Source: a sulfur-oxidizing endosymbiont of Gigantopelta aegis
GTDB lineage: Bacteria; Pseudomonadota; Gammaproteobacteria; GRL18
Assembly (NCBI RefSeq): GCF_016097415.1
Contig: NZ_JAEHGE010000001.1
Coordinates: 3,273,157 to 3,337,156 of the forward strand
Direction of reading: 5' to 3'
DNA length: 64,000 nt
A program made the position numbers and the translations under genes. Within the stretch, counting starts at the first letter, position 1; every line of letters begins with the position of its first letter. Under the pieces are notes generated by a model. That model ran no database searches, had not been told where the DNA came from, and saw nothing but the letters and a program-made list of their open reading frames with translations. Positions 1 through 8,566 of the stretch are shown piece after piece.

Positions 1-369
1 CACATGGGTCTGATGCCCCATATAGCCCGGCGCCAAAGTCATGGATTTGATCAAGGTCAGCTCTTTTGCCGCATAGCCCACTTCTTCCTGAAGCTCACGA
101 TTAGCAGCTTCCAGAATCGGCTCATCATTTTCAATGCGTCCCTTGGGGAACATTAATTCATAACCTTCAACGCCGACACCGTATTCTCTCACCATTAAAA
201 AACTATCACCCTGGACAGCCACCACCAAAACACCACCACGGCTGGAGCCTTTGAGACGTTCATAAACCACCGCTTCACCGTTGGAGAAGGTCAAATCAAC
301 TTGCTCAATACGAAACAATCGACTCTGGGCAACGACCTTACAGGCTGTTATTTCTGGTTTTTGTGACAC
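1..369 (-). CDS. nudE: ADP compounds hydrolase NudE, 5' part (gene runs off the left edge)
   Basis: This Nudix hydrolase removes ADP-ribose, NADH and related ADP compounds in the cytoplasm. The 123 visible residues contain a full Nudix box, GRIENDEPILEA followed by NRELQEEVGY, which fits GX5EX7REUXEEXGU. The start is GTG at 369: an in-frame TAG lies four codons upstream and AGGA sits at ribosome-binding distance. The C terminus lies outside the window. It is divergent from the yrfG-like gene; nudE and yrfG also lie close together in enterobacteria, which supports the assignment. The family is clear; the exact substrate is inferred. Confidence 0.85.
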   Translation of the reverse strand, partial: MSQKPEITACKVVAQSRLFRIEQVDLTFSNGEAVVYERLKGSSRGGVLVVAVQGDSFLMVREYGVGVEGYELMFPKGRIENDEPILEAANRELQEEVGYAAKELTLIKSMTLAPGYMGHQTHV

Positions 370-545
370 AATAGCTTCCTAAAAACTGGGTGGTTTCCTA
401 AATTTTTTAAGCCATAACGAGAGCATCCGCACGGCTGGAAACTTGCTATAATAGCAGTTTTCTTATACGTTTAGGACATTAGAGGTCGGTTAATCTTTCA
501 TTTACCCCCTAATTTACTTCTTTTTACCCCAATAAAGGCTGAATT

Positions 546-1202
546 TTGTTAAATTGGAATGATATAGACAGTGTATTTCTTGATATGGATGGCACTTTAT
601 TGGATCTGCATTTTGATAATCACTTCTGGCTAGAGCATGTCCCAATGCGCTATGCTGAAAAACACGGCATTTCCAAAGCCGAGTCACTGGCTATTTTGAT
701 ACCGCTGTTTAAGTCGATTGAAGGCACTATCAACTGGTATTGCGTGGATCATTGGAGCAAGGAGTTGGACTTAGACATTGCCCTGCTCAAAGAGGAAGTA
801 AAACACTTGATTCAAGTGCATCCATTTGTGGTGGAATTTTTAGAAAACTTAAAAAAATCCGGTAAGCGCCGGGTATTAGTGACCAATGCGCATCAGAAAA
901 GTCTCGCTCTCAAAATGAAAAATACCCCTTTGGGCGGTTTGTTGGATCAGGTGATCAGCGCCCATCAACTGGGCATCCCCAAAGAAGAAATTCGTTTCTG
1001 GACACAACTGGAAAGTTTAGAAAGCTATGATCCACAGCGCACGCTATTGATTGATGACAACCTTCACGTCCTCCGCTCCGCCCAAAGCTATGGCATTAAG
1101 CATTTACTCGCCATCTACAAGCCCGATAGCCGCTCAGGATTAAAAGATGTTGAAAGTTTTCCCGCCATCCATTCCTTTGCAGAAATTTTGCCCGACTATT
1201 AA
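546..1202 (+). CDS. yrfG: GMP/IMP nucleotidase, HAD family (YrfG-like)
   Basis: This haloacid dehalogenase-superfamily phosphatase is expected to dephosphorylate purine nucleoside monophosphates. Motif I is FLDMDGTLLD (residues 11-20), motif II is VLVTNAH (about 110-116), and motif III/IV ends in LLIDDN (about 166-171). The length of 218 residues is normal for YrfG. The start is TTG at 546, preceded by AAAGG; no in-frame ATG lies upstream of motif I. It is divergent from nudE, and the roughly 175-bp gap must hold both promoters. Confidence 0.85.
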   Translation: MLNWNDIDSVFLDMDGTLLDLHFDNHFWLEHVPMRYAEKHGISKAESLAILIPLFKSIEGTINWYCVDHWSKELDLDIALLKEEVKHLIQVHPFVVEFLENLKKSGKRRVLVTNAHQKSLALKMKNTPLGGLLDQVISAHQLGIPKEEIRFWTQLESLESYDPQRTLLIDDNLHVLRSAQSYGIKHLLAIYKPDSRSGLKDVESFPAIHSFAEILPDY

Positions 1203-1222
1203 ACTAGAATAATCAGTTAAAA

Positions 1223-1555
1223 CTAAATGTGATTATTTCTCTCTGCAAAACTACCCAGGGCGATAAAAATACCGACCACCAAGGGTCCAAGATATATCAT
1301 CCCCATTGAGGCCAGCAATTGTGTCAACATGGGCGTTAAATAAATCAAAACCGCACCATAGCCAAAGGTGCAAAGCAAAATAAAAATCACGGTGCGCAAG
1401 ATAAAATGCCAGCCACCGATTTGACGCTTAATCATGCGATTTAGCCTGCCACCAAAAATCACTAACAAGGTCGCCATAATGGCCATAGAGATTTCACCCA
1501 ACCACGGATATAACCATTGTGACAACTGAATAATTAGGTTTTTTATTTCATACAT
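1223..1555 (-). CDS. Small integral membrane protein, DUF3392-like
   Basis: This 110-residue protein has three or four hydrophobic helices (roughly residues 22-36, 48-72, 78-105) and a basic loop between the first two (RLNRMIKRQIGG). It resembles the conserved DUF3392 family of gammaproteobacterial inner-membrane proteins of unknown function. It is convergent with yrfG, 20 bp from its stop. A 180-bp palindromic repeat begins 40 bp upstream of its start, so the repeat may sit in its promoter region. No function can be assigned. Confidence 0.6.
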   Translation of the reverse strand: MYEIKNLIIQLSQWLYPWLGEISMAIMATLLVIFGGRLNRMIKRQIGGWHFILRTVIFILLCTFGYGAVLIYLTPMLTQLLASMGMIYLGPLVVGIFIALGSFAERNNHI

Positions 1556-1594
1556 ATTGGTTTTATTCTCATATTGCTTCGATGGCTTGATTTC

Positions 1595-1774
1595 AACCTA
1601 AAATAATCAGTTGAATCGTAGCGAGAGCGACTTAGGTGCTGAAGATTAAGGATTTTACAGGTTATTTTGGCTTTATTCGTAGTCACCCTACGGGTGAAGT
1701 CAAAATATTCTAGAAAATCCTTAAGATTAAGTGCATAAGGCGGTCGCAGTAGGTTCAACTGATTTTTTTAGGTT
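1595..1774. repeat. 180-bp palindromic MITE-like repeat, copy 1
   Basis: The ends are inverted: AACCTAAAATAATCAGTTGA at the left and TCAACTGATTTTTTTAGGTT at the right. The halves are imperfectly complementary throughout, around a central GTCACCCTACGGGTGA hairpin. A nearly identical 179-bp copy lies at 4693-4871, a right-half fragment at 45978-46050 and a solo end at 36253-36273. It encodes no credible protein, so any transposition would need a transposase in trans. No obvious target duplication flanks it. Confidence 0.85.
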
Positions 1775-1783
1775 CAAGTATTA

Positions 1784-2191
1784 TTATTGTACTTTTTCCA
1801 TTTTCTTAAGCTTCTTGTCCCATTTTTTAAAACGCTTGCGACAATAAGCCAGCAATTCATCATGAGTCTTAAAATACAGGTCAAAACTCTCTTCAGCAGG
1901 CGAATCATATTCACAATAATCATTGGAATATTCCCGGCAAATATCAGGACGTTGATGATAAATGCCACACTCGCCATTGCTTTGTAATTGTTCACAAGGC
2001 GTGATAAACATCAGAAACCAACCATCTTCATCTTTATAGAATTCAACATTGGCATGAGAAACTTGCCATAGCATCAACTGAAAGTCGTCTTTTTTCTTCG
2101 GTGTATCAATTTGCTGGGTCACATACTGGCAACATTTAGTACCATGGCAATGACTGCATTTATTTTCTGCGGTAATTATAATTTCATTCAT
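1784..2191 (-). CDS. YkgJ-family cysteine cluster protein
   Basis: This 135-residue protein has the cysteine signature of the YkgJ/UPF0153 family: CSHCHGTKCC at residues 12-21, then C46-type and C-x-I-Y-HQRPDICREY motifs around residues 58-75, and a further Cys in NDYC. Such proteins probably bind zinc or an Fe-S cluster; their biochemical role is unsettled. The C terminus is Lys-rich. It is flanked by the palindromic repeat downstream and by a tandem repeat upstream of its start. Confidence 0.75.
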   Translation of the reverse strand: MNEIIITAENKCSHCHGTKCCQYVTQQIDTPKKKDDFQLMLWQVSHANVEFYKDEDGWFLMFITPCEQLQSNGECGIYHQRPDICREYSNDYCEYDSPAEESFDLYFKTHDELLAYCRKRFKKWDKKLKKMEKVQ

Positions 2192-2225
2192 ATAGGGCTT
2201 TTATTACTCTATTACTGACACATTG

Positions 2226-2302
2226 GTTTGCTATTCGTTTGCTATTCGTTTGCTATTCGTTTGCTAATAGTTTGCTAATAGTTTGCTAATAGTTTGCTAA
2301 TA
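2226..2302. repeat. 11-bp tandem repeat, seven units
   Basis: Seven consecutive 11-bp units: three of GTTTGCTATTC followed by four of GTTTGCTAATA. The two variants are grouped in blocks, which suggests stepwise expansion. It lies just upstream of the YkgJ-like gene (minus strand) and about 240 bp before the hybrid kinase. The unit matches about one DNA helical turn, so each unit presents the same face. Confidence 0.95.
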
Positions 2303-2325
2303 GTTTTCTTATGTTACACTAATGC

Positions 2326-2466
2326 TTATACCCTTGATACTTGGTAATGCAGCGAGGCATTTTGATTTATAGCCGATTGATTGTATAGGTACTACATGAT
2401 TGAGGTTATAAATTACATTTCTTAACAAAGAGAACGAAGCCTGCATTTTCAAGTATTAGGGATATA
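2326..2466. repeat. Inverted-repeat element of about 140 bp ahead of the hybrid kinase
   Basis: The left end reads TATACCCTTGATACTTGGTA and continues to ATGCAG. The right end, read on the other strand, is TATATCCCTAATACTTGAAA then ATGCAG. The ends are therefore about 26-bp imperfect inverted repeats around a non-coding middle. A single further copy of the end motif is at 45401-45426, in front of the HD-GYP remnant. It could be a MITE or a paired regulatory site for the downstream kinase. Confidence 0.6.
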
Positions 2467-2543
2467 TCAATCTTTCATGGAAAAAAGATTTATATAAACG
2501 GATGATCCTATTAAATTTCTAATCAACTTACAATTAATAAATT

Positions 2544-4640
2544 ATGAAACGATACGATTTTTCAACCGTTAGACAATCCAAAGATTTTTATTCCGCCGTT
2601 GTTCGTTTTAGTTTAGGGCTGTTTATCTCACTCTACGTCTGGCTGGGCATGTCTTCTGGTGAGTTTACCATCACCCATGAGCAGTACAATTTATTTTTTA
2701 CTTTTTTCTTTAGCGTTACAATTGTCATTGGCCTGGATATTTTTCGCAATCCCGACTCCAATGTACGCCGCTATATTACGCTCATTTTTGACTTCACTTG
2801 TACAACCTATACCATTACTTTAACCGGTGACGGGGGCAGTGAATTTATTCTTATTTATATCTGGCTTTATATTGCTTATGGCACCCGCTATGGGTCTGCC
2901 TATTTATTACCTGCGGTTGTTTTAGTGCTCGTAGAATACAATTATATTTTATTCCTTGACAATACCTGGTCAAAAAATCCACTGGGCACTTCAGCCCAAT
3001 TTTTTGTCCTCATCGCCATGCCATTTTATTTACACTCCATGTTAAAACAATTACGCGAAGCAAAAAAAGCCGCTGAGCAAGCAACCCGTGCAAAGAGTAG
3101 TTTCCTAGCCACCATGAGTCATGAAATTCGCACCCCAATGAGTGGTATTATTGGCACTGCTCATCTATTACAACGCACCGATCAAAATAAAGAACAAAAA
3201 GAATATACTAAGGCCTTACTCGATGCATCAAAATCCTTGCATGCACTGATCGATGACATTCTGGATTTCTCTAAAATTGAAGCCAACAAACTGCAATTAC
3301 AACATTGTACCTTTGATTTACATCACACCATTAATGAAGTCATTGCCATACTTTCACCCAGTGCTGAACAAAATTCACTTGACTTTATTGTCTATATTGA
3401 TCCCAACCTCCCCTCTTTTATTATTGGTGATAGCCAGCGCATCAGACAAATTTTATTTAATTTAGTGGGCAATGCCATTAAATTTACTGAAAAAGGGGAA
3501 GTGCTACTCAAAGTCAGTGCGACCAATCCCGACGCATTAGTTGGTGAAAAAATCAATTTACGCTTTGATATCATAGACACCGGCATTGGTATCAACAAAG
3601 AACAACAGACTAAAATTTTCGACAGTTTCACTCAAGCTGAAGACCTGCAAACCCATAAATTTGGTGGCACAGGTTTAGGCACAACCATTTCCAAACAATT
3701 AGTTGAATTCATGGGTGGCACTATCGGCTTAACGAGTGTTTTAGGTCAGGGCAGCCACTTCTGGTTTGAACTCTCACTACAGGTTGATAAGCATGGTAAT
3801 ATGAAAGAGCGTTACTATAAGCTCTTTGAAAATAAGTGTGTGGCGATTGTTGCTTGTAGAAATGCCCTGCATGAAGCTTTAGAAAGTTATTGTAGCTATT
3901 TAGGTTTTCAAGTAGAACGTTTTTATTCTGAAAGCGAATTACTCAATGGTCTACAGCAAAGCATCAAACATCAACATCCCTTTGAGCTGGTCATATTATC
4001 CACCAGCTGGGATCAAAAAGTTCCCTTAAATATTGCTGAAAAAATTAATGAAATTAATTATGGTTCTTATAATCCACCGAAAAAAATCTTCTTAAATTAT
4101 TTAAGCAAGCGTCCTGAATTACAAGCCTTGGGCAATACATTTTTTGATGCCTTCATCACCAAGCCCATCAATTTCGAACGACTGGGCGAGGACTTATTAG
4201 AACTACTCAATCCCGAAGAAAGAACCATTAAAAAAACGACATATATTGATTTAGATAATATTTCATTGAAGATTTTGATCGCCGAAGATGAAGATATTAA
4301 TGCCATGGTACTCAGCAGCTTTCTGCAAGAAGCCGGACATCAAACCAAACGCGTATTGAATGGTGTTCAGGCGGTGAAAGAACTCAGTCAAAACCATTAT
4401 GACATTGCCTTTATGGACATGCGTATGCCGGAAATGAATGGCCTCAATGCCGCTATTGCCTGGCGTAAGCAAGAGCCTGAAGGCCAACATCTTCCCATTA
4501 TTGCCCTCACCGCTAATGCCACCACAGATGATCGAGAGGCTTGTTTTGAAGCCGGTATGGATGATTTTATTACCAAGCCGATCAGTCCCGAACAATTATC
4601 CAGTGCCATTAAGCGACTTTATATACCCCCTTCAGATTAA
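2544..4640 (+). CDS. RpfC-like hybrid sensor histidine kinase
   Basis: This membrane sensor kinase should phosphorylate its own receiver or a partner regulator. About five hydrophobic helices fill residues 22-165 and resemble the input domain of RpfC, the diffusible-signal-factor sensor of xanthomonads. HisKA follows with SHEIRTPMSG (H near residue 193), then HATPase_c with NAIKFT, DTGIGI and GGTGLGT. A degenerate receiver (about 430-560) lacks the acidic pocket. A complete receiver follows (about 573-690: AEDED, MDMRMPEMNG, ITKP). No C-terminal Hpt domain is present, unlike classical RpfC. The next gene, a two-receiver protein, is a likely partner. That it senses a fatty-acid signal is inferred only from resemblance. 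Confidence 0.8.
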   Translation: MKRYDFSTVRQSKDFYSAVVRFSLGLFISLYVWLGMSSGEFTITHEQYNLFFTFFFSVTIVIGLDIFRNPDSNVRRYITLIFDFTCTTYTITLTGDGGSEFILIYIWLYIAYGTRYGSAYLLPAVVLVLVEYNYILFLDNTWSKNPLGTSAQFFVLIAMPFYLHSMLKQLREAKKAAEQATRAKSSFLATMSHEIRTPMSGIIGTAHLLQRTDQNKEQKEYTKALLDASKSLHALIDDILDFSKIEANKLQLQHCTFDLHHTINEVIAILSPSAEQNSLDFIVYIDPNLPSFIIGDSQRIRQILFNLVGNAIKFTEKGEVLLKVSATNPDALVGEKINLRFDIIDTGIGINKEQQTKIFDSFTQAEDLQTHKFGGTGLGTTISKQLVEFMGGTIGLTSVLGQGSHFWFELSLQVDKHGNMKERYYKLFENKCVAIVACRNALHEALESYCSYLGFQVERFYSESELLNGLQQSIKHQHPFELVILSTSWDQKVPLNIAEKINEINYGSYNPPKKIFLNYLSKRPELQALGNTFFDAFITKPINFERLGEDLLELLNPEERTIKKTTYIDLDNISLKILIAEDEDINAMVLSSFLQEAGHQTKRVLNGVQAVKELSQNHYDIAFMDMRMPEMNGLNAAIAWRKQEPEGQHLPIIALTANATTDDREACFEAGMDDFITKPISPEQLSSAIKRLYIPPSD

Positions 4641-4692
4641 AATAGTCGATCTTTTTTTCTTTTGGACTACACTTAAATTTTATTATAAGTTT

Positions 4693-4871
4693 AACCTAAA
4701 ATAATCAGTTGAATCGTAGCGAGAGCGACTTAGGTGCTGAAGATTAAGGGTTTTACAGGTTATTTTGGCTTTATTCGTAGTCACCTACGGGTGAAGTCAA
4801 AATGTTCTGGAAAATCCTTAAGATTCAGTGCATAAGGCGGTCGCAGTAGGTTCAACTGATTTTTTTAGGTT
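4693..4871. repeat. 180-bp palindromic MITE-like repeat, copy 2
   Basis: This 179-bp copy is almost identical to 1595-1774 and in the same orientation, with a few substitutions and one base fewer in the central hairpin (GTCACCTACGGGTGA). It lies between the hybrid kinase and the two-receiver gene, leaving 27 bp to the next start codon, so transcription between the two must cross it. Its long hairpin could attenuate or process a shared transcript. Confidence 0.85.
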
Positions 4872-4898
4872 TAACGCCACAGACAAAAAAAGATCACT

Positions 4899-5711
4899 AT
4901 GGATGACAATAATTTAACAATTTCTGACCTGATAATACTCATTGTTGAACCTTCAAGCGTACAAGCAAAAATTATCCAAAGCCGCTTTCAGGATGCTCAG
5001 GTTAATAGCATACAAATTGCCCACAACGGTGCTCAGGCCATGGCTTTGATGGCTGATAACCCACCGGATCTGGTGGTTAGCGCCCTATACCTGCCCGATA
5101 TGACCGGTACGGAATTAGTGCAAACCATGCGCAATGATAGCAACATGGAAAAAATTCCTTTTATGCTGATTTCCAGCGAAACCGCATTTGAGCAATTAGA
5201 CCCGATCCGTCAGGCAGGAGTAGTGGCCATTTTACCCAAGCCGTTTGCCTTTGCGGATTTAAAACGTGCCTTATTTAATACCCTGGATTTTATTAATCCC
5301 AGTGCCAGCGATGTTGAAGAATTGGATTTTAATGGCTTTCATGTTTTAGTGGTCGATGATAGTGCCATGGCGCGTAAGCATATCCAGCGAGTATTGAAAA
5401 AAATGGGCATTAGTTCATTTCAGGAAGCCATCAATGGTAAGGAAGCAATTCCCTTAATTGAGAATAATTTTTTCGATTTAATTGTCACTGATTATAATAT
5501 GCCGGAAATGGATGGCGGTGAACTGACACGCTATGTGCGGGAACAAAGTGCCCAAAGTTCAATTCCGATTTTAATGGTGACCAGTGAAAACGATAATAAT
5601 CGTCTGGCTGCAGTACAACAAGCAGGTGTATCCGGTATTTGTGACAAGCCTTTTGAGCCTGATACGGTCAAAGCCTATCTGAAAAACATTATGGCTGACA
5701 TCGACATATAA
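4899..5711 (+). CDS. Tandem CheY-like receiver protein with a degenerate first domain
   Basis: The 270 residues form two receiver domains and no output domain. The first (about 12-130) has ILIVEPSS in place of the acidic pair, and VVSALYLPD where the phospho-acceptor Asp is expected, although KPF is kept; it probably cannot be phosphorylated. The second (about 148-265) is complete: VLVVDDS, VTDYNMPEMDG, MVTSE and CDKPFEP. It lies downstream of the hybrid kinase, separated by the palindromic repeat, and 20 bp ahead of zapE. It may act as a phosphate relay or titrating partner. Confidence 0.8.
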   Translation: MDDNNLTISDLIILIVEPSSVQAKIIQSRFQDAQVNSIQIAHNGAQAMALMADNPPDLVVSALYLPDMTGTELVQTMRNDSNMEKIPFMLISSETAFEQLDPIRQAGVVAILPKPFAFADLKRALFNTLDFINPSASDVEELDFNGFHVLVVDDSAMARKHIQRVLKKMGISSFQEAINGKEAIPLIENNFFDLIVTDYNMPEMDGGELTRYVREQSAQSSIPILMVTSENDNNRLAAVQQAGVSGICDKPFEPDTVKAYLKNIMADIDI

Positions 5712-5731
5712 AAGAGTAGTATAATAGCGCT

Positions 5732-6895
5732 ATGACGCCAGAAAAAGCCTATCTCAATGCCATTAAAGCACTTCACTTTAGTCCCGATCCGGTACAAAAA
5801 AAAGCGGTACAACTGACTCAGGCACTTTATGAGCAACTTATTTCGCCCAACACCTCACAAGCCGCTCGACGCAGTAGCAGCACAAAAAACACTGCTAGCA
5901 ACTGGTTTAAACAGTTACAAAAAAATGTCTTAGCACATTTTTCTCGCACAGAAAAAACTACCATTAAAGGACTTTATCTCTGGGGTGGGGTCGGTCGTGG
6001 CAAGACCTGGCTTATTGATAGTTTTTTCCACACCCTACCCTTTGAAAACAAACTGCGCATCCATTTTCATCCCTTTATGCAGTCCTTGCATGAAAGGCTT
6101 AAAAATTTGCCTAAGTCACCCGATCCCTTGCCTATTGTTGCGCAACAAATGGCACAAGAATTTCAACTGCTGTGTCTTGATGAATTTCATGTTCAGGATA
6201 TTACGGATGCGATGTTATTAGCGGGCTTGTTAGACACTTTATTTTCCGCCGGTGTCGTCCTAGTCACTACCTCTAATATTGAACCCGATGCTTTATATAA
6301 AAATGGCCTGCAAAGGGATCGTTTTTTGCCTGCAATTCAATTACTCAAACAACATACTCAGGTTTTTGAACTAAATCATGACACCGACTATCGTGCCTTG
6401 GTACTGGAAAAGGAAGGCTGTTATCACTGCCCTTTAAATGATTACCACGATGATATGATGGCTCAGCATTTTATCAAGACCGGTGATCATGCAGAGATTT
6501 TGCCCCAGTCTATCACCATCAATAAACGCTCAATTCAGGTATTGGCCGTCAATCGTGCTTCAAAAACACATCCACAAAGCATCATCTGGTTTGATTTTAA
6601 TGAATTGTGCAACACGCCTCGCTCCAGTGCCGATTACTTAGCCATTGCGCAACAATATCACACAATTTTAATCTCTCATGTATTCCAAATGGATGAAGAA
6701 ACGGATGATGTTGCCAAGCGTTTTGTACACTTGATTGATGCCCTATATGACCATCATTGCATTTTAATTATGAACGCTGAAGTAGAACCGGATGGTTTAT
6801 ATGAGGGACGGCGACTGAAACTTTCGTTTCCAAGAACTGCCAGTCGTCTAAAAGAAATGCGCAGTAAATTATATCGTGGTAAGCATGCACTATAA
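5732..6895 (+). CDS. zapE: Cell division protein ZapE, AFG1-like ATPase
   Basis: This P-loop ATPase of the AFG1/ZapE family is associated with the Z-ring, particularly under low oxygen in Escherichia coli. Walker A is LWGGVGRGKTWL (residues 83-94), Walker B is LLCLDEFHV (about 146-154), and TTSNIEPDALYKNGLQR is the sensor region. The length of 387 residues matches the family. A TATAAT lies 7 bp before the ATG, so the reading start may be nearly leaderless or the upstream transcript may be used. Confidence 0.9.
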   Translation: MTPEKAYLNAIKALHFSPDPVQKKAVQLTQALYEQLISPNTSQAARRSSSTKNTASNWFKQLQKNVLAHFSRTEKTTIKGLYLWGGVGRGKTWLIDSFFHTLPFENKLRIHFHPFMQSLHERLKNLPKSPDPLPIVAQQMAQEFQLLCLDEFHVQDITDAMLLAGLLDTLFSAGVVLVTTSNIEPDALYKNGLQRDRFLPAIQLLKQHTQVFELNHDTDYRALVLEKEGCYHCPLNDYHDDMMAQHFIKTGDHAEILPQSITINKRSIQVLAVNRASKTHPQSIIWFDFNELCNTPRSSADYLAIAQQYHTILISHVFQMDEETDDVAKRFVHLIDALYDHHCILIMNAEVEPDGLYEGRRLKLSFPRTASRLKEMRSKLYRGKHAL

Positions 6896-6924
6896 GCTTA
6901 TAACTATAAGCAAATAGAAAGCGC

Positions 6925-7737
6925 TTATATTGTTGCCTGTGATTTTTTATTGGAACACTCTTCACTCATATCATTCACACCGGCAATTAGCTGTAAGGCC
7001 TCACGGTTTTTAATCACAATATGTTTACGCTCCGCTGCAATCAAGCCTTCTTCCTGAAAACGGGTAAACATACGGCTGACCGTTTCTACTGCCAAACCAA
7101 GATAGTTAGCAATGTCATTGCGTGACATACTCAGATAAAACTCAATAGAGGAAAAACCGCGCTGTTTAAAACGCAGGGAAATACTGAGTAAAAAAGCCGA
7201 TAAACGAGCTTCTGCTGTCTTCTTACCTAGAAGTAGCATGAGTTCCTGATCATCAAAAATTTCTTTGCTCATCAAGCGTAGTAACTGACGTTGCAAAGTA
7301 GGCAATTCTTGAGTGAGTTTTTCCAGATCTTCAAAGGGGACTTCACAAATACTGGTGGTTTCCAGTGCTTTCGCCGCACAAGGGTGTTTGCCTTTACCGA
7401 TGGCATCCAAGCCGAGTAATTCACCGGGCAAATGAAAGCCCGTCACTTGTTCCTGACCATCAACTGTGGGCGAATAAGTCTTTAAAGAACCCGAACGAAC
7501 CACATAAATGGCGTTGAATTTACCACCGACTTGAAATAAATGTTCATTACGCTTTAGCGGCTTTTTGCGCTCAATAATACTGTCTAACTTTTCTAAATCA
7601 GCACCATTAATTGACCGTGGCAGGCAAAGCTGATGCAAACTACATTCCTTACAGGCCACTTTAATGGTACTAAAATCTAATACCTTTTTGGGTCGCTGTT
7701 GTGTTTGTTGGGATTGTCGGGTTTTCTGTTGCATCAA
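6925..7737 (-). CDS. fnr: FNR-type oxygen-sensing transcription regulator
   Basis: This Crp/FNR-family regulator has the full set of cluster cysteines. CKECSLHQLC supplies three near the N terminus and HPCAAKALE the fourth (about residue 123), so it should carry an oxygen-labile [4Fe-4S] cluster. The cyclic-nucleotide-like beta roll covers about 50-160. The C-terminal winged helix has the recognition helix AVETVSRMFTRFQ, with the E, S and R residues that read TTGAT half-sites. A perfect site lies upstream (7798-7811), suggesting autoregulation. It is convergent with zapE and divergent from hisB. Confidence 0.92.
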   Translation of the reverse strand: MMQQKTRQSQQTQQRPKKVLDFSTIKVACKECSLHQLCLPRSINGADLEKLDSIIERKKPLKRNEHLFQVGGKFNAIYVVRSGSLKTYSPTVDGQEQVTGFHLPGELLGLDAIGKGKHPCAAKALETTSICEVPFEDLEKLTQELPTLQRQLLRLMSKEIFDDQELMLLLGKKTAEARLSAFLLSISLRFKQRGFSSIEFYLSMSRNDIANYLGLAVETVSRMFTRFQEEGLIAAERKHIVIKNREALQLIAGVNDMSEECSNKKSQATI

Positions 7738-7797
7738 TATACCTACAGCTTTGCTAGTCGCTTATATGAAAAGTTCAATCAAAGTTCGACTAAATAA

Positions 7798-7811
7798 TTG
7801 ATAAATATCAA
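7798..7811. promoter_or_regulatory. Perfect FNR box upstream of fnr
   Basis: TTGATAAATATCAA matches the FNR consensus TTGATNNNNATCAA at all ten specified positions. Its centre is about 67 bp upstream of the fnr start codon and about 137 bp upstream of hisB. It most likely mediates FNR autoregulation. Which divergent promoter it controls is inferred. Confidence 0.85.
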
Positions 7812-7941
7812 TTCTATACTAAATAGCATAAAATAAAAACAACAATCTTAGATATTGCTAATATTTGCCATGCACTTATAATACTCATATTATTCGTAAT
7901 AATTTTTCTAGGTTAATAATGCCAATGGAGCCCAGTAGCTA

Positions 7942-8547
7942 ATGTCGCAAAATAGATCAGATAGGCAAGCCTCTGTTAAACGAGACACTAACGAAACCAA
8001 AATCGAAGTCAGTATCAACCTTGATGGCACAGGCAAGGGCGAATTTGATACGGGTGTGCCTTTTTTGGAACACATGATGGATCAAATTGCCCGTCACGGT
8101 ATGATTGACATCAATATTAAAGCCAGAGGTGATCTGGATATTGATGCTCACCACACGGCTGAAGACATTGGTATCACTCTGGGCATGGCCATGAAACAGG
8201 CATTGGGCGACAAACAAGGCATCACCCGTTATGGCCACGCTTATGTGCCATTGGATGAAGCACTGTCTCGTGTGGTGATTGATTTTTCCGGTCGTCCTGG
8301 CTTTGAGGATCAGGTTGATTATAAACGTGAGACCATTGGCAATTTCGATACCGAATTATTCCATGAATTCTTTCAGGGCTTCGTCAACCATGCATTAGTC
8401 ACACTGCACATTGATAATATTCGTGGCCGTAATAGCCATCATATTGCCGAAACGGTATTCAAAGCTTTTGGCCGTGCAGTGCGCATGGCCATTAGCGATG
8501 ACCCACGTATGCAGGGCACTATCCCTTCTACTAAGGGTAGTTTATAA
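7942..8547 (+). CDS. hisB: Imidazoleglycerol-phosphate dehydratase
   Basis: It catalyses the dehydration of imidazoleglycerol phosphate in histidine biosynthesis. This is the 201-residue monofunctional form, without the phosphatase domain found in enterobacteria. Metal-binding motifs are [24 protein letters not shown] and [11 protein letters not shown]. It is the first gene of the hisBHAF-hisI-hisE run. An intercistronic hairpin follows it. Confidence 0.95.
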   Translation: MSQNRSDRQASVKRDTNETKIEVSINLDGTGKGEFDTGVPFLEHMMDQIARHGMIDINIKARGDLDIDAHHTAEDIGITLGMAMKQALGDKQGITRYGHAYVPLDEALSRVVIDFSGRPGFEDQVDYKRETIGNFDTELFHEFFQGFVNHALVTLHIDNIRGRNSHHIAETVFKAFGRAVRMAISDDPRMQGTIPSTKGSL

Positions 8548-8566
8548 TAGCCCCAGCGCTTAATGC

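Noticed and set aside
1543-1758. Open frame of 71 codons inside the palindromic repeat
   Set aside because: It lies almost wholly in the non-coding repeat and has no ribosome-binding site or recognisable domain; the second repeat copy does not keep the frame.
2226-2302. CRISPR array
   Set aside because: Units are 11 bp and contiguous with no spacers, and there are no cas genes in the window.
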